From the NCBI RefSeq assembly GCF_003054265.1, contig NZ_QBKT01000001.1:62001-126000 (forward strand): a DNA stretch of 64,000 bases, read 5' to 3'. Positions 52,870 to 61,312 of this stretch are shown in pieces. Position 1 is the first letter of the stretch. Each line of letters begins with the position of its first letter. The position numbers and the translations under genes are program-made. The stretch comes from Kordia periserrulae. GTDB taxonomy: Bacteria > Bacteroidota > Bacteroidia > Flavobacteriales > Flavobacteriaceae. Under the pieces are notes generated by a model. The model did no database searches. It saw only the letters and a list, made by a program, of their open reading frames with translations, and was not told the DNA's origin.

Positions 52870-53520
52870 TTAAAGGGCTTCGGCAAATTCTATGAGTAAT
52901 ATATTTTCTTTTAAAAGATTTTCTTTCAATATTTTCATAAATGTAGTAAACTTTTCAGATTGAATAATTTCAGTCTCAATATAGCGTTTCCTTTGTTCTT
53001 TAATTTCGTTCGCAGTTTTATTCTTTAGTCTTGAAAGCTCTTTATTTTCATCCCATGTAAATAATATAAATTTTATATTCTCATAAAGATGTACATCTTC
53101 AATTACTTCAAACCTTGCTTTTGTTGTTTTAATAAGTTGAAATTGTTCTTTTGTTAGCTCTTTGAGTCTTTCATCTGGCGTAAAATAAACATATTCTATA
53201 ATGTCAAGTTTTTCAATTTCATTGAGAGATACTTGTGTGTTTATTCCTTTTGGTATAAAATCAATTATATGTCTACCCGCATTTACCTCTATGATATATG
53301 GGTAGATTTTAATTTTTCCATTTGATTGTTTACTTAAAAAGTCAATAATGTTAGTTTGATGTATTTTAAATTCATTATAACTGTATTTGTAAATATAGCC
53401 ATGATGTGTTTCTCCATTGTTTAAAGCAATATTTACATAGAAACGATAGGCATATCCAGCGTCTACTGCTTTTCCTTTGAAACTAAAGAACAAACATATA
53501 ATGAATACAATCTTTTTCAT
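52870..53520 (-). CDS. Exported protein of unknown function inside the kynurenine operon
   Basis: 216 residues with a signal peptide (MKKIVFIICLFFSFKGKAVDA). No family recognised: the mature part has a YIYKYSYNEFKIHQTNIIDF segment and a charged helical C-terminal half (KTANEIKEQRKRYIETEIIQ). It starts directly after the stop of the RidA gene (TAAATG) and ends two bases before the dehydrogenase, so it is fully embedded in the operon, though its composition is AT-richer than either neighbour. Confidence 0.65.
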   Translation of the reverse strand: MKKIVFIICLFFSFKGKAVDAGYAYRFYVNIALNNGETHHGYIYKYSYNEFKIHQTNIIDFLSKQSNGKIKIYPYIIEVNAGRHIIDFIPKGINTQVSLNEIEKLDIIEYVYFTPDERLKELTKEQFQLIKTTKARFEVIEDVHLYENIKFILFTWDENKELSRLKNKTANEIKEQRKRYIETEIIQSEKFTTFMKILKENLLKENILLIEFAEAL

Positions 53521-53922
53521 TTACTGTTTTTTGTAAGCGACCACTTTAATTTCCACCACCAAATCTGGATGCGGCAATTGATGCACGGCAACCGTTGTTC
53601 GTGTTGGTCCGGTAGCTTTGTCGAAAAATTCACCATACGCTTCGTTGTAGCCTGCAAAATCGTTCATATTCACCAAAAACGAAGTAACATCAACCACATC
53701 AGCCAGACTTGCGCCTACACTTTGTAAATTTTTGTCAATATTTTTCAAAACTTCACGTGTTTGCGTGCGAATGTTTAGGTGTTTCGTTCCCATTTCATCA
53801 ATAATATCCACACCTGCAATGCTATTATCTGGTCGTCGCGAACTGGTTCCTGATACAAATATAAAATCGCCCACACGTTTGGTATGCGGATACGCGCCTC
53901 TTGGAGTTACTTTTTTTTCCAT
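53521..53922 (-). CDS. RidA-family protein, probable 2-aminomuconate deaminase
   Basis: 133 residues, RidA/YjgF/YER057c fold. The N-terminal [20 protein letters not shown] and the C-terminal [20 protein letters not shown] blocks are visible, the latter with the Arg that holds the substrate carboxylate. Within a group with ACMSD and an aminomuconic-semialdehyde dehydrogenase it best fits 2-aminomuconate deaminase, which releases ammonia. First gene of the ridA-hypothetical-ALDH transcript. Confidence 0.85.
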   Translation of the reverse strand: MEKKVTPRGAYPHTKRVGDFIFVSGTSSRRPDNSIAGVDIIDEMGTKHLNIRTQTREVLKNIDKNLQSVGASLADVVDVTSFLVNMNDFAGYNEAYGEFFDKATGPTRTTVAVHQLPHPDLVVEIKVVAYKKQ

Positions 53923-54043
53923 TGTTTTTTATTGTCGATTTGTCTTTTTGTTAATTTGTGTTTACACTGAGCTTGTCGAAGTGTTATTCGTTATTCAAAA
54001 ATCACTTTTTTATTTAACATTTTGCGGTTTTACATTTTACATT

Positions 54044-54565
54044 TCATAACGCTTCCGCCATTTCTAACAACTTATTGATAGTTTTCCAGTTTCGTGTGGT
54101 CGCTTGTGTTTTGAGTTTTCGTTCAAACAGATTGTTGGTCAATTTACTACGCCCAAAACCGTTGGGACAATACAAATACACTTCCGAATTGATGATTTTA
54201 AATTCATCGTCTTTACTATCAATCTCAAAATCTGTTACTGTGGGAGTGGTTGCTAGAAATGTAATAGCTTGTTTGGAAATATCTTTGTCCGTGAACGGAT
54301 TATTTGCCATCGCTATTTTCCATTCCGCAATCGTTTTTACCAACACAGGCACGTCGTAATCATACTGCTTTTTGATGGCTTCTGAAATTTGATTGCCTAA
54401 TTTTGTTTGATCTTTTTCATTGGAAGCAAATACTACATTTCCACTTTGGATATACGATTGAACCTTCTCTAAGCCTATATCTGACAGTAATAAACGAAGT
54501 TCCGCCATCGGCAGTTTTTTACTTCCCGAAACGTTAATTCCGCGCAAAATAGCAATGTATATCAT
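54044..54565 (-). CDS. DUF1697 family protein
   Basis: 173 residues from ATG 54565 (MIYIAILRGINVSGSKKLPM), the normal start of the family; the frame extends to 54589. DUF1697 proteins share ILRGINV, a LPMAELR block and a QSGNVVF block (YIQSGNVVFAS), all present. Function unknown. Single gene. Confidence 0.85.
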   Translation of the reverse strand: MIYIAILRGINVSGSKKLPMAELRLLLSDIGLEKVQSYIQSGNVVFASNEKDQTKLGNQISEAIKKQYDYDVPVLVKTIAEWKIAMANNPFTDKDISKQAITFLATTPTVTDFEIDSKDDEFKIINSEVYLYCPNGFGRSKLTNNLFERKLKTQATTRNWKTINKLLEMAEAL

Positions 54566-54602
54566 GTTTGTTGGTTGTCTTGTTTTCAAAGATACATTTT
54601 TT

Positions 54603-54651
54603 TTGGGTGTTGGGTGTTGGGTGTTGGGTGTTGGGTGTTGGGTGTTGGGTG
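54603..54651. repeat. (TTGGGTG)7 microsatellite
   Basis: Seven perfect 7-base units. A related run of TTGGGTG/TTTGGGT lies at 63341-63387 and a short one, on the other strand, at about 13238-13262. Confidence 0.9.
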
Positions 54652-54693
54652 TTTGTTTACGCTTCGCTTTAAACTGATACCTTAAAAATCGAA

Positions 54694-54985
54694 GGAAAAG
54701 CTCGGTGTAGCGTTACGAGAAGATACTTTTTGTTGGGGAAAGCTTGTTGCACGATTACAGGAACGAATTCCCCACGGGGAAAAGCTTCTCGCACGTCTGC
54801 AGGAACGTTTCGAACGTGTTGGAAAGCTTCTCGCAGCGCTGCGAGACGGTTTTGTTTGTTCCCGAAAGCTTGTTGCAGGTCTGCGAGACTGTTTCGGGAC
54901 TTCCCGAAAGCTTCCTGCAATGCTGCGAGACCGTTTCGGGTTTTCCCGAAAGCCTGTTGCATTGCTGCGAGAAGGTTTCGGGAGC
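54694..54985. repeat. 42-bp tandem array of hairpin units
   Basis: AAAGC recurs at 54697, 54739, 54781, 54823, 54865, 54907 and 54949, an exact 42-base period for seven units. Units 5-7 have CCCGAAA and TTTCGGG ends that pair, enclosing GCA...CTGC; unit 2 has GGGGAA and TTCCCC instead, so pairing is kept; unit 4 holds the perfect palindrome CTCGCAGCGCTGCGAG. GC content is clearly higher than around it. Frames stay open on both strands because 42 is a multiple of three; no start with a ribosome site is seen, so I treat it as non-coding. The whole spacer 54566-55163 holds this array and the microsatellite. Confidence 0.85.
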
Positions 54986-55163
54986 GTTTTTATTGCGAAT
55001 TCTTTAATAAAAAGTTCATTTTTTGTAGGTTTTTTGTGAATTTTTCAGAAGTTATGTTTTTCTTTATTGGAAGCTGTATTGCAGAATTGAAATCTTTAGA
55101 TTTATTTATTACAGAAATTGTTTTTATCCTATATTTAAAGGAAAATGAACTTACATAAAATCA

Positions 55164-55631
55164 TTGAACTTGAAAGAAATCTCCAAAGACACTCTTGAAA
55201 CCAACTTAAAAGAAGCTACTCATATTTTATTGGAAATGGCTAGAAATATGTGCTGGAATACAATTTCAAGTCATGTAGTTTATTTTATTTCAGAAACACG
55301 AAATGATATTCATAATAGTATAAAGTTTAATAATCAAAAAGAACTAAAGTCACTTCCAGAGACTATTGCAGAATTAGAAGTAATCTATGAAAATCTTTAT
55401 GATATAAATTTATATATCTACAATAGTGAAAAGAAACGGACAATTATAGAAATCCAGTACTATCCTAAATCACTTCTTGAACTTGATTATTATGAAACCG
55501 TGAAGAATAAAGAGCCAATGTTACATTGTAAAGTAAAAATACCTAACTATCGAAAAAACGATTCTGAAAAGTTTGATATTAACTGGACTTTGGGTGGAAT
55601 TCGACATAAATGGAATTCTTTTTTTAAATAA
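55164..55631 (+). CDS. Hypothetical protein without ATG start
   Basis: 155 residues from TTG 55164 (NLKEISKDTLETNLKEATHI); the only upstream in-frame alternative is ATA, and the first in-frame ATG is 55236. A short ATG frame with a good AAAGGA site (55145) runs over it in another frame and stops soon, so a frameshift near 55170 is possible. The protein is a helical N-terminal half plus a beta-rich half (TIIEIQYYPKSLLELDYYET); no family recognised. AT-rich, between the hairpin array and a hydrolase gene. Confidence 0.5.
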   Translation: MNLKEISKDTLETNLKEATHILLEMARNMCWNTISSHVVYFISETRNDIHNSIKFNNQKELKSLPETIAELEVIYENLYDINLYIYNSEKKRTIIEIQYYPKSLLELDYYETVKNKEPMLHCKVKIPNYRKNDSEKFDINWTLGGIRHKWNSFFK

Positions 55632-55704
55632 ATATATTTCAATGTTTAAAAATAATTTCACCTAAAATTTCCCTAACTTTAAGCTCAACCAAAAATCCAA
55701 CATC

Positions 55705-56592
55705 ATGAGCGAGCTTAAAAAGGAAGACATTAAACAAGAAGTATTTGATTTATACGACGATTATGCGCATAATAAGATTGGACGCAGACAGTTTGTGGAG
55801 CGACTTTCTTTGTATGCCGCTGGAAGTGTTACGGTTGGTGCCTTGCTCAGTTTTATGTCGCCCAACTATCGAACAACAGCAGAAGTTGCCAAAGATGATC
55901 CAAATATTGAATCGGATTATATAACATACAAATCTCCGAAAGGTGGTGGCGATATCAAAGGCTTGCTTTCCATCCCGAAAGATACCAAAACGAAAATTCC
56001 AGGTGTTGTCGTAGTACATGAAAATCGCGGATTGAATCCGTATATTGAAGATGTTGGACGAAGAACTGCGTTAGAAGGATTTATCAGTCTGGCACCTGAT
56101 GCATTATCGCCATTGGGCGGTTATCCTGGCAACGATGATGATGGGAGAACGATGCAGCGTAAACGCGATAGAAACGAAATGTTGGAAGATTTTATTGCTG
56201 CGTTTGAATACGTAAAGAATCACCCGCAATGTGATGGCAATGTTGGAGTCGTCGGATTTTGCTTTGGCGGCTGGATTTCCAACATGATGGCAGTGCGACT
56301 GAGCGATTTAAAAGCCGCCGTTCCTTTTTACGGACGACAACCCAGCGACGAAGATGCCGCGAAAATCAAAGCGCCTTTGTTATTGCAGTATGCCGAATTG
56401 GACACACGCGTCAACGCAGGTTGGGAAGCTTTTGAAAAGGTGTTAAAAGCAAATAATATTGAACACACGGCACATTTTTATCCAAACGTCAACCACGGAT
56501 TTCACAACAATACGACACCGCGTTATGATAAAAAAGCGGCAACCTTAGCATGGGAACGTACGATTGCTTTTTTTAAGGAGAAATTGGTGTAA
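55705..56592 (+). CDS. Dienelactone hydrolase family protein
   Basis: 295 residues, alpha/beta hydrolase. The nucleophile is Cys in GFCFGGW (GxCxGG), with the Asp in AELDTRVNAG and the His in NVNHGFHNN completing the triad. An N-terminal extension of about 60 residues has a hydrophobic segment (LSLYAAGSVTVGALLSFM) after RRQFVERLS, like a Tat or membrane anchor, so it may be exported. Substrate unknown; in this family both cyclic dienelactones and unrelated esters are cut. Confidence 0.88.
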   Translation: MSELKKEDIKQEVFDLYDDYAHNKIGRRQFVERLSLYAAGSVTVGALLSFMSPNYRTTAEVAKDDPNIESDYITYKSPKGGGDIKGLLSIPKDTKTKIPGVVVVHENRGLNPYIEDVGRRTALEGFISLAPDALSPLGGYPGNDDDGRTMQRKRDRNEMLEDFIAAFEYVKNHPQCDGNVGVVGFCFGGWISNMMAVRLSDLKAAVPFYGRQPSDEDAAKIKAPLLLQYAELDTRVNAGWEAFEKVLKANNIEHTAHFYPNVNHGFHNNTTPRYDKKAATLAWERTIAFFKEKLV

Positions 56593-56651
56593 ATTTTTAT
56601 CATCATAAGGATAAAGCTGTATATTTCTGCTCTCAATTGTAAAATTTTAGC

Positions 56652-57437
56652 ATGCAGAAAGAAATTGACACGAGAAATAGTGAGTTATACACGAAACAAG
56701 CAATAAGTATCGCTACATTTATTGGTGGACCGTTAGCGGCAGGATATCTTATCCGAGAAAATTTTCTAGCCATAGACGAACCTAAAAAAGGAAAAAATGT
56801 ATTCATTATTTCTATAGTGGCTACAATTGCACTTTTTGTATTAATTTTTTCCATTCCTGAACATATTATAGAAAAAATACCAAATATTGTGCTTCCTGTA
56901 GTGTATACCGTAGCTATTACTATTTGGGTAGAACAAACTTTTGGAACGATTTTAAAAAAGCATGAAGAACTTAAATACAGTTTTTATTCTGTTTGGCGTG
57001 CGATTGGAATAGGTATAGTTTCACTTTTGATTATCGGAATAGGTATTTTTGGTTATGCGTATTTGTCTGCCGACACAGAAGCAACAGAAGCATATCAATC
57101 TTCTTTAGAAAAGTTTTATGAGAATGAAAAACAGTCGCTAGCTTTTTACCGACTGATGCAAACCGAAAGCGATTTTGATCTTATTTTAGAATTGAACAAA
57201 AATGCTATTCCCAAATGGAAAGAGAATATTGAAATTGTAAAAAGTGCTGATACCATTACAGATTTACCTAAAGAAATTAGTGATTACAATAAAAAATTAC
57301 TTCGATATAGCGAACTCCGATTGGAAGCGTTTGAAGTATTCAAAAAAGCGCTAAAAGAACGTACTGTTAAGTACGATTCAGAGTTAAGAAATTTACATGA
57401 AATGATTGATAAACAGCTGGAAGCGATTAATGAATAA
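56652..57437 (+). CDS. Four-helix membrane protein of unknown function
   Basis: 261 residues. Four hydrophobic segments (about 15-33, 53-73, 80-103 and 121-142, for example VFIISIVATIALFVLIFSIP) precede a soluble helical C-terminal part (145-261) rich in Glu and Lys. No named family recognised. The C-terminal end overlaps the next gene by eight bases, so they are co-transcribed with the oxygenase. Confidence 0.7.
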   Translation: MQKEIDTRNSELYTKQAISIATFIGGPLAAGYLIRENFLAIDEPKKGKNVFIISIVATIALFVLIFSIPEHIIEKIPNIVLPVVYTVAITIWVEQTFGTILKKHEELKYSFYSVWRAIGIGIVSLLIIGIGIFGYAYLSADTEATEAYQSSLEKFYENEKQSLAFYRLMQTESDFDLILELNKNAIPKWKENIEIVKSADTITDLPKEISDYNKKLLRYSELRLEAFEVFKKALKERTVKYDSELRNLHEMIDKQLEAINE

Positions 57438-58149
57438 AAACGTTGATTACATAAGTTCCTTAGACGAACAGGGATTTGCTGTTCTAAATCATATATATGC
57501 AGACGCGGAAGTCGACGCTATATACAACTGTATTGAAAAAGCTTGTGCCAAATTGAACGTTGGCAACTATTCTAAAAGTGTGTTTGCAATACGACAAGCA
57601 ATGAAGAAGATTCCTGAATTGGAATCGCTAGTTAGTACAACAAAATTACAGAACTTATTATCTTCTCTTTTTACGGAACCGTATTTTTTGACCAAAGCTA
57701 TTTATTTTGACAAACCTAGCGAATCTAATTGGTTTGTGGCGTATCATCAAGATTTGAGTATTTCTGTTGATAGAAAAGTAGCTGTTTCAAACTATACGAA
57801 TTGGACATTCAAAAAAGGTCAATATGGCGTACAACCGCCATTAGATATTTTAGAAAATATTGTCACTGTTAGAATTCATCTCGACAAAACCACCAAAGAA
57901 AACGGCGCATTAAAAGTCATTCCAACATCGCATCTAAAAGGAATTTACAGACCTGAAACCATCGATTGGAATACAGAAACCGAACATGTTTGTGAAGTCG
58001 AAAAAGGTGGCATCATGCTCATGAAACCGTTAACACTTCACGCTTCTGAGCGAACCACAAATGGCAAACAACGACGTGTGTTACACTTGGAGTTTGGCTC
58101 AAAACAACTCACCAAGCCTTTAGAATGGTTAGAGTTTTATAAAATTTAA
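57430..58149 (+). CDS. Phytanoyl-CoA dioxygenase (PhyH) family protein
   Basis: 239 residues from ATG 57430 (MNKNVDYISSLDEQGFAVLN), overlapping the preceding stop by eight bases; an upstream in-frame ATG at 57406 lies well inside that gene. Fe(II)/2-oxoglutarate oxygenase fold: HxD metal motif in YHQDLSIS, distal His in LTLHASERTT and the 2-oxoglutarate Arg in KQRRVLHLEF. Substrate not deducible. Confidence 0.88.
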   Translation: MNKNVDYISSLDEQGFAVLNHIYADAEVDAIYNCIEKACAKLNVGNYSKSVFAIRQAMKKIPELESLVSTTKLQNLLSSLFTEPYFLTKAIYFDKPSESNWFVAYHQDLSISVDRKVAVSNYTNWTFKKGQYGVQPPLDILENIVTVRIHLDKTTKENGALKVIPTSHLKGIYRPETIDWNTETEHVCEVEKGGIMLMKPLTLHASERTTNGKQRRVLHLEFGSKQLTKPLEWLEFYKI

Positions 58150-58209
58150 CATCAGGTTACTATTTTATTTTATATCTTTCTATCACATTAAAATCACACT
58201 ATTGATATT

Positions 58210-58737
58210 ATGAAGTATAAGTATCTACTGATTCTATCGCTTTTCATCGCAAGCATTTCCTGCAAACAAAAACCCGCAACATTTCCCAATATTGACAAAG
58301 ACGCTACTAGCGAAATTTTCCCAAAACCTGTAGGCTTTGTGAATGATTTTGACAGTATTTTTTCTGAAACCGAACGAGCGGATTTGTTGAAGCTTATCAA
58401 ATTACACGAAGCTGCTACTACCAATCAAATTGCTGTAGTAACGGTCAATGATTTAGGAACCTATTCCGATATTGAAAAGTATTCGTTGGATTTGGCAAAT
58501 TATTGGGGCGTGGGACAAAAAGAAAAAAACAACGGCGTACTCATCGCAATTCATGAAGATGCTAGAAAACTTTGGATACAAAACGGCGATGGTTTGGTCA
58601 AAAAATTGACGGATGCCGAAACGAGTTATATCATTGAATCTAAGATAATTCCTGAATTTAAAAGAAATAACTATTACAAAGGTGTCTACAGAGGTATTGA
58701 AGCCATTATTCGAGAAGTGAATAAAACGGAAGACTAA
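58210..58737 (+). CDS. TPM-domain lipoprotein 1
   Basis: 175 residues, lipoprotein signal with Cys at about 19 (FIASISCKQ). One TPM domain (PF04536; TLP18.3/Psb32/MOLO-1 fold): VGFVNDFDSIFSETERADLL, EKYSLDLANYWGVGQKEKNN and GVLIAIHEDARKLWIQNGDG. The domain has been linked to acid phosphatase-like activity or assembly roles. Its neighbour at 58881 is a close paralogue of equal length. Confidence 0.85.
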   Translation: MKYKYLLILSLFIASISCKQKPATFPNIDKDATSEIFPKPVGFVNDFDSIFSETERADLLKLIKLHEAATTNQIAVVTVNDLGTYSDIEKYSLDLANYWGVGQKEKNNGVLIAIHEDARKLWIQNGDGLVKKLTDAETSYIIESKIIPEFKRNNYYKGVYRGIEAIIREVNKTED

Positions 58738-58880
58738 TACCAACTACTCTAATTTTCTTTTTAAAAAGTAACTAAACAGTTCATTTCATCGAAAATTTGC
58801 TATTTAAGTTGTTAATTTTAAACGACATATCGTTGATTTTCTTATCTTGCAAGAACCCAATTGATTTTTAATAGCCCGCC

Positions 58881-59408
58881 ATGATATGTAAACGCCTACT
58901 GCTCTGCCTGCTAATTGCGCTTTGTTTTAGCTGTGAAGCTACGCATAAAATGCACTCCAAATCATTTATTGGCAAACATGCTGCCAAGGTTGACTTTCCT
59001 ATGTTAAAAGGAAGTGTGAATGATTATGACAATATTCTTTCCAAAAAACAAGAAGCCGATTTACTCCGACTGATACAAAAGCACAAAGAAACTACCACAG
59101 ATGAAATTATCGTTGTAACCTTAACCTCGTTGCAAGGATATTCTGGATTGGTAGAATATTCGTTGGATTTAGCAAATCACTGGCAAATTGGCGAAGAAGA
59201 TAAAAATAACGGTGTTTTAATTGCACTCTATATGAAAGACCGTCGCATTTGGATTCATAATGACGTTGGAGTGATGCATAAACTTACCGATGAAGAAGCG
59301 TTAGAAATCATCAACCAAGTGATTGTGCCTGAGTTTAAGAAAAACGATTTCTTTACAGGTTTTGAAAAAGGAATTCAAGAGATTATTAAAGAGTTGAAGG
59401 AGTCGTGA
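58881..59408 (+). CDS. TPM-domain lipoprotein 2
   Basis: 175 residues, lipoprotein (Cys about 17 in IALCFSCEA). Paralogue of the preceding gene with the same TPM pattern (GSVNDYDNILSKKQEADLLR, EYSLDLANHWQIGEEDKNNG). It is separated by 143 bases, so duplication is old enough for clear divergence. It overlaps the next gene at GTGA. Confidence 0.85.
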   Translation: MICKRLLLCLLIALCFSCEATHKMHSKSFIGKHAAKVDFPMLKGSVNDYDNILSKKQEADLLRLIQKHKETTTDEIIVVTLTSLQGYSGLVEYSLDLANHWQIGEEDKNNGVLIALYMKDRRIWIHNDVGVMHKLTDEEALEIINQVIVPEFKKNDFFTGFEKGIQEIIKELKES

Positions 59409-59914
59409 AACAAGTATTTTTTTGCTGTTGTATTATATTGTTAATGATTCGTTGCAAAAGCAACAACAAAGCTTGTGCCTTAGCAGAAGCACCTGCGCAT
59501 CTCCAAACAAAAAGTAAAAGCACCCTAGATATCAATAAAAACTTAATTTTTGCTGATACGACAGTCGCAACCATTTCTGGAAAAATATATGGCGAATCTT
59601 TATACAGCGATGAGAAATTTCAAGAAGAAGACACTTTGCCATTTGCAAATATTGCATTAATAAACGCGGAAACACAAGAAGTTCTAGGAACAACCACTGA
59701 TTTGGATGGCGCCTACAATCTTTCCATTCCCGCTGCTACGTATCAACTTAAAATAAGTTTTGTTGGCTATAATATCGTTTTGATAGACAATATACAATTA
59801 GGAACGGGCGAACTCTTTAACCTATCTGCACAACTAGGACTCGGAATTGAGAAGGAAGAGTTTACCATTCGAAATCATCGCGGCACTAAAAAACTTATCC
59901 GTAAAACGAATTAG
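59405..59914 (+). CDS. Small lipoprotein with carboxypeptidase-regulatory-like domain
   Basis: 169 residues from GTG 59405, overlapping the previous stop (GTGA). Lipoprotein-like N terminus with Cys about 17 (LLMIRCKSN). Residues about 55-145 form a carboxypeptidase-regulatory-like fold (LPFANIALINAETQEVLGTT, DLDGAYNLSIPAATYQLKIS). Ends with a basic tail (RNHRGTKKLIRKTN). Its stop overlaps that of the convergent KMO gene by four bases. Confidence 0.75.
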   Translation: MKQVFFCCCIILLMIRCKSNNKACALAEAPAHLQTKSKSTLDINKNLIFADTTVATISGKIYGESLYSDEKFQEEDTLPFANIALINAETQEVLGTTTDLDGAYNLSIPAATYQLKISFVGYNIVLIDNIQLGTGELFNLSAQLGLGIEKEEFTIRNHRGTKKLIRKTN

Positions 59915-61311
59915 TGCTTCATCTTCGCAACACTATCTTCCTCTAAAATTTCATTCGTCTCTTCTTGCACTTTTTTAAGAATTGCGTGTAAATCTTCCGT
60001 CGTGTCGATTTCGTCATCCGCAATCATGTTTAATAAGGCTTTGTCTTGCGCGCGCCCAATTTGCATGGCTTTGCTGTACGGAATATCTTCGTTAAACGTC
60101 ACCATCGAATATTTAGAGAAATACTGCTCTGGGAAGTTTTTTTCCAAATCCATTTCTAGCTTTCTCTTTTCCTTAAAAATCGGATTCGCCACATGGTCGC
60201 GCATTTCGTAGTAATTGTCAATCGCTAAATCGGCAATGGCATCCGTATCTTTTTTACGTGTTTTTTCGTATGCTTTAAACACTGCTTCCCAATCGCCTTC
60301 ATGCGTATCAAGAACTTCATTCAGCACCACAACATCTTCAAAAGAAGCATTCATTCCTTGTCCGTAAAATGGCACAATGGCATGTGCTGCATCGCCCATT
60401 AACAAGGTATTATTTTTATACGACCACGGCGAACATTTTACCGTTCCTAGTGGTGCCGTCGGATTTTCAAAGTATTCTTTTTTCAAATCAGGAATCAACG
60501 GTAACAAATCTGGAAATTGTGCTTCAAAGAATTCTTGTACGCGCTCAGGTGTCGTAATATTATTGAAGTTGTATTCGCCTTCATCATACGATAAAAAGAG
60601 TGTAACCGTAAAACTTCCATCCAAATTCGGCAAGGCAATAATCATATAATCGCCGCGTGGCCAAATATGCAGTGCGTTTTTCTCCGTTCGGAATCCGCCT
60701 GTAGCTGTGGGTGGAATGCTTAATTCTTTGTATCCGTGTGTTAAGTAATTTTGAGAATAGCTAAATAAAAACTTACGCTCCAAATAGTAACTTTTACGCA
60801 AGGCAGAACCCGCGCCATCTGCTCCAAAAATAACATCTGCCGTGAATTCAATGTCTTTTTCAGTTTCGTAACAATAGAAAGAAGCTACGTTGTTTTCAAT
60901 ATCGACACCTGTACATTTTTTGTTGAAATGTATGTTGACAGCTTCATGTTCCTCCGCTTCTGTTAATAACAACGCGTTCAAATCGCCACGCGAAATGGAA
61001 TTGATATATTCGCCTTCACGTCCCGAATAGTTAGACATAAAGGTGTTTCCTTCCACGTCATGTACCAAACGTCCGTGCATCGGAATGCAAAGCGGCATGA
61101 CTTTATCCGCAATTCCCACCATATTCATCGCTTTGATACCACGGTCGGAAAATGCTAAGTTAATGGAACGTCCTGCTGAAATGTCTACTTTTCGCAAATC
61201 GGGACGACTTTCCATCACAGTGACTTTATAACCACGTTGTCCCAAACGCAACGCCAATAAAGAGCCGCACAAGCCTGCACCAATAATCAGTATGTTTTCC
61301 TTTTTTTCCAT
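59911..61311 (-). CDS. kmo: Kynurenine 3-monooxygenase
   Basis: 466 residues, family length. FAD enzyme that hydroxylates L-kynurenine at C3 with NADPH. N-terminal FAD fold ILIIGAGLCGSLLALRLGQR, the DG motif region VIFGADGAGSALR and the second FAD motif TLLMGDAAHAIVPFYGQGMN are intact. The C-terminal part ends in a helical region. It lies one base after kynU on the same strand, so kynU-kmo form an operon. Together with ACMSD at 47799 they belong to one pathway but are 12 kb away. Confidence 0.93.
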   Translation of the reverse strand: MEKKENILIIGAGLCGSLLALRLGQRGYKVTVMESRPDLRKVDISAGRSINLAFSDRGIKAMNMVGIADKVMPLCIPMHGRLVHDVEGNTFMSNYSGREGEYINSISRGDLNALLLTEAEEHEAVNIHFNKKCTGVDIENNVASFYCYETEKDIEFTADVIFGADGAGSALRKSYYLERKFLFSYSQNYLTHGYKELSIPPTATGGFRTEKNALHIWPRGDYMIIALPNLDGSFTVTLFLSYDEGEYNFNNITTPERVQEFFEAQFPDLLPLIPDLKKEYFENPTAPLGTVKCSPWSYKNNTLLMGDAAHAIVPFYGQGMNASFEDVVVLNEVLDTHEGDWEAVFKAYEKTRKKDTDAIADLAIDNYYEMRDHVANPIFKEKRKLEMDLEKNFPEQYFSKYSMVTFNEDIPYSKAMQIGRAQDKALLNMIADDEIDTTEDLHAILKKVQEETNEILEEDSVAKMKH

Positions 61312-61312
61312 C

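Noticed and set aside
54669-54962. Open frame encoding 14-residue repeats (minus strand), and similar frames on the plus strand
   Set aside because: Several frames are open at once because the repeat length is a multiple of three; no ribosome-binding site precedes the starts, and arm pairing explains the sequence better than coding.
54694-54985. Possible CRISPR array or integron attC sites
   Set aside because: The unit is 42 bases throughout with no unique spacers of CRISPR type; gaps between paired arms are only four bases, no cas or integrase gene is near, and attC core sites are absent.
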